This document shows positions 1 to 4,464 of a stretch of DNA of 5,421 nucleotides, piece after piece (within the stretch, counting starts at the first letter, position 1; the number at the start of each line of letters is the position of its first letter). This DNA is from Syntrophomonas sp964422685 (GTDB lineage Bacteria; Bacillota; Syntrophomonadia; Syntrophomonadales; Syntrophomonadaceae). A program made the translations under genes and the position numbers. The DNA is taken from positions 1-5,421 of the forward strand of contig CAYRCG010000134.1 of the NCBI GenBank assembly GCA_964422685.1, given 5' to 3'. The notes under the pieces were generated by a model. That model saw only the letters and a list, made by a program, of their open reading frames with translations, had not been told where the DNA came from and searched no databases.

Positions 1-1113
1 AAAAACAGTAAGTATATTTGCACCGTAGGCGTATTAAGCGGCAACCGAAAGCCTCAGCGAAATTTTCCTCGGGGCAAAAGAGCCCGGATAATGAGAGAAA
101 TGATGACTTATGCGGAAAACAGGCGGGTGCTTGTTTATGTTTTTTATACTTCTGGTGTGAATTGGCGACAGCAATTAATAAAAGGTCTACGCTATAATGG
201 GAACAAATGGGTGAACGAAACCTACCCTTTCCCAGATATCGTATATAACCGTATCCCGGCGCGATCTATGGAAAATAAAAAAGAAGCCCAATACCTACTG
301 CAGAGATTTAGCGCAGATGAAAGCATATATCTATTCAATAGTCGTTATTTGAACAAATGGGAAACCCATCAGATTCTGCATAGCAACCCGCAGGGAGCAG
401 AATTAATTCCCGAAACTAGACTGTTCAGTTTTTCTAATTTGCAGGAGCTCTTGAGCCGCCATCAAGAGGTCTATCTCAAGCCAATAAATAACAGTCGGGG
501 CAAAGGTATTATAAAAATAAAATGTAGCAGTAATAGTTTCTTATATGCTCACGCTTTATATCCTAGAACTAACTGGAACCGCATTAATTCATTTAGGGCC
601 TTATGTGAGGCTATGAGTGCATTAGGAATAGGAAAGAACTTTTACCTAATTCAAGAAGCAATAGATTTAGCCCGCTTTCAGGGTAGGATATATGATCTCC
701 GTCTACAAGCGCAAAAGAATGGTGAGGGTAAATGGATTATGACGGGTGTAGGGGTGAGAGTAGCGGGTAAAAACCGTATTGTTACCCACATCCCCAATGG
801 GGGATATTTAGCCGCCTATGATCAAGTTATGGAAGAGAGCTTTGGCAAATCAATAGAAAAAAGAAGAGAACTAGATAGACAATTGCTTAGGATTGCACAG
901 CTAATACCGGTGATTCTAGAGAAAGGACTGCAAATAAACTTAGACATTATATCTATAGATGTCGGGGTTGACTCTAACAGCAAAATGTGGGTAATCGAAG
1001 TTAATTCAAAACCTGCTGCTTTTGACGAAAAGGAGATCAGACATAGGCATTTAAAATACTTTATGGATTATTGTATTTTTATTGCCCAGAATAAATTAGG
1101 GAATGATTATTAA
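1..1113 (+). CDS. YheC/YheD-like ATP-grasp ligase, 5'-truncated by the window edge
   Basis: This is an ATP-grasp enzyme of the YheC/YheD (spore coat-associated) type. The family is expected to join a carboxylate to an amine through an acyl-phosphate made from ATP; the substrate is unknown. The frame is open from base 1 with no start codon before ATG 91 and no Shine-Dalgarno site before that ATG. The residues read from bases 1-90 include VGVLSG, which fits the family's first beta strand, so the gene starts outside the window; 370 codons are visible. Numbering from ATG 91, family marks are PDIVYNRIPAR (48-58), FNSRYLNKWETHQIL (82-96), the nucleotide-binding K130 with glycine-rich RGKGI (136-140), hinge QEAIDL (188-193), DLRLQ (202-206), and Mg ligands D290 and E303-V-N305. 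All key ATP-grasp residues seem present, so it should be active. Its TAA overlaps the next ATG. Family call is strong; the role in spore surface modification is inference. Confidence 0.88.
   Translation, partial: KNSKYICTVGVLSGNRKPQRNFPRGKRARIMREMMTYAENRRVLVYVFYTSGVNWRQQLIKGLRYNGNKWVNETYPFPDIVYNRIPARSMENKKEAQYLLQRFSADESIYLFNSRYLNKWETHQILHSNPQGAELIPETRLFSFSNLQELLSRHQEVYLKPINNSRGKGIIKIKCSSNSFLYAHALYPRTNWNRINSFRALCEAMSALGIGKNFYLIQEAIDLARFQGRIYDLRLQAQKNGEGKWIMTGVGVRVAGKNRIVTHIPNGGYLAAYDQVMEESFGKSIEKRRELDRQLLRIAQLIPVILEKGLQINLDIISIDVGVDSNSKMWVIEVNSKPAAFDEKEIRHRHLKYFMDYCIFIAQNKLGNDY
1098..1103 (+). promoter_or_regulatory. Ribosome binding site of the amidoligase gene
   Basis: AGGGAA lies inside the 3' end of the ATP-grasp gene, 9 bases before the ATG at 1113. 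Together with the TAATG stop/start overlap it indicates translational coupling of the two ligases and a single transcript. Confidence 0.6.
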
Positions 1114-2720
1114 TGAATCTTAGCGTCATTTATGAGGAAAACGAAAGCGCAGAAAAAATCTACCACCGTATATTAGAGGTTTTTAATGATGTCAATTATG
1201 AAACATTGGATATAAAAGGTATTAAGCATCTGCATGTGGAAATAGTGAATAAAAATAGTGAAAATAGAAGGATACTAAATTCCCCCCATGCCATCAAAAA
1301 TTCCCTAGAAATAGAAACATTTTCGGAACTAATGAAGTTAAACCGCATACCCCTCGGAAATGTAGATGATGAGAAAAAAAGAATCCGAGGCTACAATATC
1401 TTGGTTTGCGATTTAAAGGTTTTGTCCATCCAGTCGAGGACACCCGGCCGGGAAAAGGAAAGGGTAAAGTATATTAAAGAAATCGAGAATAAAAAGCTTG
1501 CGGAATGGGCCAGACGGGTTATGCATACCTTGGGGCTAGATTTCGGGCGGGTGCGGATAAACTTAAATGCGCAAAGAAAGCTTAAGGTAATGTGGGTAGA
1601 TCCTTCTCCGCAACTTCGTGAAAAAGAACTAGAGGCAGTTTTTAATCGAATTAAAAAATTATATCACTTGGAAGAACATTTACTTAGAACCGAAGTGAAA
1701 CTCGGAGCTGATCCCGAGTTCATGTTGCTGAATAGTAAAAACGGTAAAATGATTTCCGCTTCACAATTCTTCCCGCGGGAAGGGATTGTAGGTTGTGATA
1801 ATATTCGCATACCTAATCGGCAACAACGCCCAATAGCCGAATTGCGGCCTAAACCAGAATATTCTCCGCTCGATTTAACAGAAAATATTAAACAAGCTCT
1901 AAACACCGCGAGCCGCCTAGCTCCTTATAGGAATGTAAAATGGTTGGCTGGTAGCCAACCGGTCGGTGGCTATTCTATCGGAGGGCATATTCACTTTAGC
2001 AACATTAAGATAAACGCTGCTTTGCTTCGCGCCCTGGATAATTATTTAGGATTACTGGTTTTTCTCATCGAAGATCCGTCACAAGCGAAAAAACGCAGGA
2101 GGAAATATGGCCATTTAGGTGACTACCGCCTAAAGGATTACGGCGGATTTGAATATCGGACACCAGCTAGCTGGTTGGTTTCAAGAGAAATAACGACAGC
2201 GGTATTGTGCTTGGCAAAAATAGTTAGTAGCCGTTATCACCAACTGAATAGAAACATTCTCGGTACCCCAGAAGCCCAAGCCGCCTTTTATGAAGGTGAT
2301 CAAAGCTTTTTTCGGCGGCGTATTTTAGAAACATGGAATGATTTGAAAAGATTAGACCTATATCCAGATTATGCCGAGGAATTAGCAGCATTACATGATT
2401 TAATCGAAAATGAGACACAATGGAATGAAAAGGCTGATTTTCGCAAGGCTTGGCGCTTATATGCCGGCGGTAAAGCGAACGCCCCCGACAAAAAGGCAGG
2501 AAGATTAACTCGGGAAAATGCTATGACAAATGATGATTTAGTAAATGTGGGCGGCGGTCGCCGGTATCAGGGTCAATATACAGGCACCGCAGTTACTCGT
2601 AGTGATCAGGCAACTGCGGTGCGCGAAAGGCGTTCTAGTAGGACTGGGAGTAACCAGGGTAGGGGAAGGATTGTATCACCTCAACAGGTTAGAAGAGCCC
2701 AGACAATCAGAATAAGATAA
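1113..2720 (+). CDS. phiEco32-like COOH.NH2 ligase type 2 (GCS/glutamine-synthetase-fold amidoligase) with extra N- and C-terminal regions
   Basis: A 535-residue protein predicted to form amide bonds between a carboxylate and an amine using ATP. The catalytic domain spans about 195-380 and shows the family series in order: GADPEF (198-203, acidic metal ligand E202), ELRP (243-246), GGHIHF (290-295, two histidines), YGHLGDYR (332-339) and GGFEYRTPASWL (344-355). Residues 1-185 are not part of that domain. They contain conserved-looking blocks such as AIKNSLEI (60-67), YNILVCDLKVLSIQSR (94-109) and LGLDFGRVRI (140-149), and end in VDPSP (162-166), where an active ATP-grasp would have E-x-N-x-x-P. 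This suggests a degenerate ATP-grasp half without its Mg ligands (inference). Residues about 455-535 are low-complexity and strongly basic, with about 15 Arg against 5 acidic residues after 460, probably disordered. Coupling to the ATP-grasp gene suggests joint action on one product. The same family also occurs in phages, but nothing else here looks phage-derived. Confidence 0.85.
   Translation: MNLSVIYEENESAEKIYHRILEVFNDVNYETLDIKGIKHLHVEIVNKNSENRRILNSPHAIKNSLEIETFSELMKLNRIPLGNVDDEKKRIRGYNILVCDLKVLSIQSRTPGREKERVKYIKEIENKKLAEWARRVMHTLGLDFGRVRINLNAQRKLKVMWVDPSPQLREKELEAVFNRIKKLYHLEEHLLRTEVKLGADPEFMLLNSKNGKMISASQFFPREGIVGCDNIRIPNRQQRPIAELRPKPEYSPLDLTENIKQALNTASRLAPYRNVKWLAGSQPVGGYSIGGHIHFSNIKINAALLRALDNYLGLLVFLIEDPSQAKKRRRKYGHLGDYRLKDYGGFEYRTPASWLVSREITTAVLCLAKIVSSRYHQLNRNILGTPEAQAAFYEGDQSFFRRRILETWNDLKRLDLYPDYAEELAALHDLIENETQWNEKADFRKAWRLYAGGKANAPDKKAGRLTRENAMTNDDLVNVGGGRRYQGQYTGTAVTRSDQATAVRERRSSRTGSNQGRGRIVSPQQVRRAQTIRIR
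1942..1960. repeat. Perfect 8-bp inverted repeat inside the amidoligase gene
   Basis: GGTTGGCT (1942-1949) and AGCCAACC (1953-1960) are perfect complements around a 3-base loop, with a possible G-U pair outside. The hairpin sits in the coding sequence for W-L-A-G-S-Q-P, just before the GGHIHF motif. It may be a chance result of the codons used; a pausing or folding role cannot be shown. Confidence 0.5.
2584..2622. repeat. Perfect 11-bp inverted repeat in the tail-coding part of the amidoligase gene
   Basis: GCACCGCAGTT (2584-2594) and AACTGCGGTGC (2612-2622) are exact reverse complements around a 17-base loop that includes the palindrome TGATCA. The arms encode parts of the basic C-terminal tail (GTAV and ATAV). 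The predicted RNA hairpin is strong and lies about 100 bases before the stop codon, so it could stabilise or shorten the message. It is not followed by a T-run, so it is not a standard terminator. Confidence 0.6.
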
Positions 2721-2727
2721 TTGTTTC

Positions 2728-2745
2728 GGGTACTCTATCTTACCC
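2728..2745. terminator. Weak hairpin between the convergent genes, possible bidirectional terminator
   Basis: GGGTA (2728-2732) and TACCC (2741-2745) can pair around an 8-base loop in the 24-base gap between two converging stop codons. The stem is short, and neither side has a true T-run (TATTT on the plus side only). Position favours a termination role; the sequence itself is weak support. Confidence 0.2.
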
Positions 2746-3671
2746 TATTTCATGCCTAGGTTGCCCAGAAGGGTATCGGCGGCTTTGACCTGATAATTTA
2801 TCCTCGTATTCAGGCTGTCGCGGGTACAAGTCTCAAGAATAAAGCTATTGATCCCTAGGTACTGTCCGGCTGAACGGCTCAGGCTTCCTTGGACGGGGTA
2901 ACGCAGAAGGTTAAATTTTCGGTAAGAGGTGCTTATTCCCGCGTTCAAGTTGTTTATAATTTTGTTAGCTGTACTCCCGGTTTGACCGGAAGGGTAATAG
3001 ATTATACTTTGCCCTACAGAACTAGTAGAGCCCAGACGAGAGTAATTATATCCCTCATGCATGTCCATCAGCCAATCAACCTTATATTTCTTCAGGGCAT
3101 TGTAAATGTCATTAGATAGCTTGGTATCGGCTACACCTTTGCTGCTAGTAGGGAAACAGCGATTCAAATCCTTTTGCCCACTGACATAGCGGACCCCCTG
3201 ATTTACCGCCCTGACATTGGCTTCGGGCAAAACCAGCAAAGTGCCGCGAGAAATTTGATAATCCCTGATTATTCTAGCGGCTCGGTATCCGGCGGTTTCG
3301 TTACCATGAACCCCACCGACAACCATAACCACCGGGCCTGCTTTTCCACTACGGATTATGTAAAGGTCAGTAGCATCGCGAGTCCCTTTGGCTAATTCTT
3401 CTTTTTCCACAGCTGCCAAAGTGTAAGGCATGGGTTTCTTGGCCGGTGCTGGAAAATGCTTGCTTGCGCCGAAGCTTGCGCAATCTAACTCGGCAAGATA
3501 TGTATTTATTACCGGTAGGGTAACAGGTGGTGGCAAAAGTGCAAGTTGCCGGCTAGGGGCAGGATCGGTAGCAATAGTCCTTTCGATATTGCCGTTACCC
3601 CATAGCAGGAAGAAGGCTAATAAAGCCAAGGATAATGAATAGTAGAAATAGTGTTTTCTTACTTTCCTCAA
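2745..3671 (-). CDS. Membrane-anchored or exported AstE/AspA-like (M14-type) zinc amidohydrolase/carboxypeptidase
   Basis: A 308-residue zinc hydrolase of the succinylglutamate desuccinylase/aspartoacylase group, which cleaves amide bonds next to a carboxylate. Zinc ligands are visible as H122 and E125 in GGVHGNETAG and H205 in DMHEG; DLNR (168-171) is the usual substrate-binding motif, and E280 in FILET is the likely catalytic glutamate. Residues 9-25 form a hydrophobic segment after a basic start (MRKVRKH), so the protein is secreted or held in the membrane by its N-terminus, followed by a proline-rich linker (38-53) and the catalytic domain from about 100. The start is TTG at 3671, chosen because AGGAAAGGAA lies 9 bases upstream; an ATG 10 bases upstream is out of frame. 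It converges on the amidoligase and lies 115 bases downstream of the DUF503 gene on the same strand. Its substrate is unknown; a cell-wall or spore peptide is plausible because of the export signal. Confidence 0.85.
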   Translation of the reverse strand: MRKVRKHYFYYSLSLALLAFFLLWGNGNIERTIATDPAPSRQLALLPPPVTLPVINTYLAELDCASFGASKHFPAPAKKPMPYTLAAVEKEELAKGTRDATDLYIIRSGKAGPVVMVVGGVHGNETAGYRAARIIRDYQISRGTLLVLPEANVRAVNQGVRYVSGQKDLNRCFPTSSKGVADTKLSNDIYNALKKYKVDWLMDMHEGYNYSRLGSTSSVGQSIIYYPSGQTGSTANKIINNLNAGISTSYRKFNLLRYPVQGSLSRSAGQYLGINSFILETCTRDSLNTRINYQVKAADTLLGNLGMK

Positions 3672-3680
3672 GATAAATCA

Positions 3681-3690
3681 TTCCTTTCCT
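3681..3690 (-). promoter_or_regulatory. Ribosome binding site fixing a TTG start for the zinc hydrolase
   Basis: On the minus strand this reads AGGAAAGGAA, 9 bases before TTG 3671. It is what supports the uncommon TTG start over other choices. Farther upstream, a -10-like CATAAAATA (3697-3705) can be seen, but no convincing -35 partner, so the promoter of this gene is undecided. It may be read through from the DUF503 gene, because no clear terminator lies between them. Confidence 0.65.
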
Positions 3691-3786
3691 AATAAATATT
3701 TTATGAAAAAAAGTAAGTAACACCTAAATTCCACAATAATTTACATTATCCTGCAAAATTATCGAGGTAATTAATGGTATATTATT

Positions 3787-4089
3787 TTAGGGATTAATAT
3801 TAACCTTTTTATATTCTTGTTCGAAACCGGTAATTTCGGAATCTCCGGCATAATTATAAAAGGTATCTTTAACCACGCTGGTAATAAGCTCCAGCTCAGA
3901 ATAGCTAGAGGCGATCGCCGAGAAGGCAATAGTTGAACGTTGCCATAAATCCTGATATTCAACTTCGCAAATAGACACATTAAATCGTTTCCTAATCCGG
4001 TCAATTATACTGTTAATCAGCTTGCGCTTTTCTTTGAGCGAGGAACAATAGGGGAGAAATAGCTTAACATAACCATAGGCAAGATACAT
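3787..4089 (-). CDS. DUF503 (YlxP-like) small protein
   Basis: A 100-residue protein of the DUF503 family, whose Bacillus member YlxP is linked to ribosome maturation through its place in the nusA-infB-rbfA cluster; the molecular role is not firmly established. The sequence shows the family's opening beta strand (YLAYGYVKLFLP, 2-13), the hallmark SLKEKR (17-22), and RFNVSICEVEYQDLWQ (35-50), followed by a helix and a final strand; the length is typical. The start is ATG 4089, placed by a strong AGAAAGGAGG site 9 bases upstream. A longer frame to 4119 would begin before that site and is rejected. Here the gene stands alone, away from any translation-factor genes, with a hydrolase gene downstream and a divergently transcribed antiporter upstream. 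The last residues (KKVNINP) are an unremarkable tail. Confidence 0.88.
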   Translation of the reverse strand: MYLAYGYVKLFLPYCSSLKEKRKLINSIIDRIRKRFNVSICEVEYQDLWQRSTIAFSAIASSYSELELITSVVKDTFYNYAGDSEITGFEQEYKKVNINP

Positions 4090-4098
4090 AGTGATTAA

Positions 4099-4108
4099 CC
4101 TCCTTTCT
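4099..4108 (-). promoter_or_regulatory. Strong ribosome binding site deciding the DUF503 start
   Basis: On the minus strand this reads AGAAAGGAGG, 9 bases before ATG 4089. It is close to the full anti-Shine-Dalgarno complement and sets the 100-residue protein as the correct product rather than a 110-residue one. Confidence 0.85.
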
Positions 4109-4120
4109 AAATTCTGCAAC

Positions 4121-4137
4121 GCATAACAAGCTTATGC
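4121..4137. repeat. 6-bp inverted repeat in the DUF503 leader
   Basis: GCATAA (4121-4126) and TTATGC (4132-4137) pair around CAAGC. It lies between the proposed promoter and the ribosome binding site of the DUF503 gene, so it would be in the leader RNA or could be an operator. The stem is short and AT-containing, so support is limited. Confidence 0.4.
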
Positions 4138-4160
4138 TGGATAATCCGGTACAAAAAATG

Positions 4161-4189
4161 ATTAAAAATAAGGTCTGGATTACTCGCAA
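4161..4189 (-). promoter_or_regulatory. Candidate sigma-A-type promoter for the DUF503 gene
   Basis: On the minus strand, TTGCGA (-35 like, 4184-4189; 4 of 6 to TTGACA) and TTTAAT (-10 like, 4161-4166; 5 of 6 to TATAAT) are separated by exactly 17 bases. This would give a leader of about 65 bases ahead of ATG 4089. It was found by eye, and the AT-rich setting makes chance matches possible. Confidence 0.4.
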
Positions 4190-4242
4190 AGCCCGGAAAG
4201 ACAGGTTGAATGTCATTTGCAGGGGCGTGGCGGCGTAGCAAT

Positions 4243-4273
4243 CTTCTGCCATTATTCACAGCAATGGCAGAAG
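4243..4273. repeat. Perfect 11-bp inverted repeat in the intergenic region
   Basis: CTTCTGCCATT (4243-4253) and AATGGCAGAAG (4263-4273) are exact reverse complements around a 9-base loop. It is the strongest structure in the intergenic region and lies outside any supported gene. It is not followed by a T-run on either strand, so a regulator-binding palindrome, a small-RNA stem or a remnant of a mobile element are all possible. Confidence 0.65.
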
Positions 4274-4279
4274 CACTTG

Positions 4280-4308
4280 GAATAACGGAAACACCTAGAA
4301 TAACAGAA
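4280..4308. repeat. Two near-identical 11-base direct repeats with an 18-base period
   Basis: GAATAACGGAA (4280-4290) and GAATAACAGAA (4298-4308) differ at one base and start 18 bases apart, nearly two helical turns. They lie between the 11-bp inverted repeat and the 7-bp hairpin, so paired protein binding is conceivable. With only two copies this is suggestive only. Confidence 0.4.
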
Positions 4309-4329
4309 GGGCCCAAAGTGATAGAAACC

Positions 4330-4348
4330 TTGGTCTGTTAAAGACCAA
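4330..4348. repeat. 7-bp perfect hairpin or operator upstream of the antiporter promoter
   Basis: TTGGTCT (4330-4336) and AGACCAA (4342-4348) are perfect complements around GTTAA. It sits about 55 bases upstream of the candidate antiporter -10 element and about 140 bases upstream of the DUF503 promoter. There is no following T-run in either direction, so a protein-binding palindrome is more likely than a terminator. Confidence 0.45.
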
Positions 4349-4376
4349 ATATTATTCTAACCTTTTATTATAAAAA

Positions 4377-4408
4377 TTGTCCAGGTGACATTTAAGCTAT
4401 GCTAAAAT
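4377..4408 (+). promoter_or_regulatory. Candidate extended -10 promoter for the antiporter
   Basis: TGCTAAAAT (4400-4408) is an extended -10 element (TGN plus a hexamer matching TATAAT at 5 of 6). The best -35 candidate, TTGTCC (4377-4382), is 20 bases away, longer than ideal, but an extended -10 can act with a weak -35. Transcription would begin near 4415 and leave a leader of about 50 bases. Confidence 0.4.
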
Positions 4409-4430
4409 ACTGTATAAAAAAGTTGCTATG

Positions 4431-4444
4431 CCTATAACCTATAA
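4431..4444 (+). repeat. Tandem heptamer in the antiporter leader
   Basis: CCTATAA occurs twice in a row (4431-4437 and 4438-4444). It is followed by the weak ribosome binding site AGGA (4453-4456), 8 bases before ATG 4465. The heptamer GCTATGC also appears twice nearby (4396-4402 and 4425-4431). These may be operator half-sites or simple AT-rich coincidence. Confidence 0.35.
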
Positions 4445-4464
4445 AGCATGATAGGACGTTAGTT

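Larger units (their letters stand above)
4090..4464. other. Divergent intergenic region with promoters, hairpins and short repeats
   Basis: These 375 bases separate the minus-strand DUF503 gene from the plus-strand antiporter. Both flanks are AT-rich and hold the likely promoters. The centre (about 4172-4348) is visibly richer in GC and contains an 11-bp inverted repeat, an 18-base-period direct repeat and a 7-bp hairpin, listed separately. Short open frames exist on both strands, but none has a convincing start with a ribosome binding site. I see no tRNA and no riboswitch consensus that fits. Confidence 0.7.

Noticed and set aside
2283..2324. GCCGCC...GGCGGC inverted repeat in the amidoligase gene
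   Set aside because: Only 6 bp with a loop near 30 bases, explained by alanine and arginine codons.
2889..3642. Several plus-strand open frames opposite the zinc hydrolase
   Set aside because: They are antisense shadows; the minus-strand frame carries the zinc-binding motifs and the ribosome binding site.
3757..3772. AATTA/TAATT hairpin as a terminator of the DUF503 gene
   Set aside because: A 5-bp all-AT stem with no T-run is too weak. Read-through into the hydrolase gene is as likely.
4090..4119. A 10-residue N-terminal extension of the DUF503 protein starting at 4119
   Set aside because: It would start upstream of the strong AGAAAGGAGG site, which is correctly spaced for ATG 4089, and the extra residues do not belong to the family's first strand.
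4181..4240. A cyclic di-GMP (GEMM) riboswitch suggested by CGCAAAGCC
   Set aside because: The hallmark string is present, but the required upstream GNRA-capped hairpin and the downstream receptor helix cannot be drawn. The proposed DUF503 promoter also overlaps it.
4107..4316. A minus-strand open frame with hexad-like SVILGV/SVIPSA repeats
   Set aside because: It would need a TTG start without a ribosome binding site, and a stop codon lies a few codons upstream. The repeat appearance comes from the 18-base DNA repeat. It also runs into the DUF503 leader.
4210..4341. A 43-codon plus-strand open frame (ATG 4210 to TAA 4341)
   Set aside because: The only Shine-Dalgarno-like AGG is 4 bases from the ATG, the product resembles nothing I know, and much of its sequence is dictated by the inverted repeat. 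Kept as a remote possibility only.
4172..4346. A miniature transposable element bounded by GGTCT and AGACC
   Set aside because: The shared terminal inverted repeat is only 5 bases and no target-site duplication is visible.
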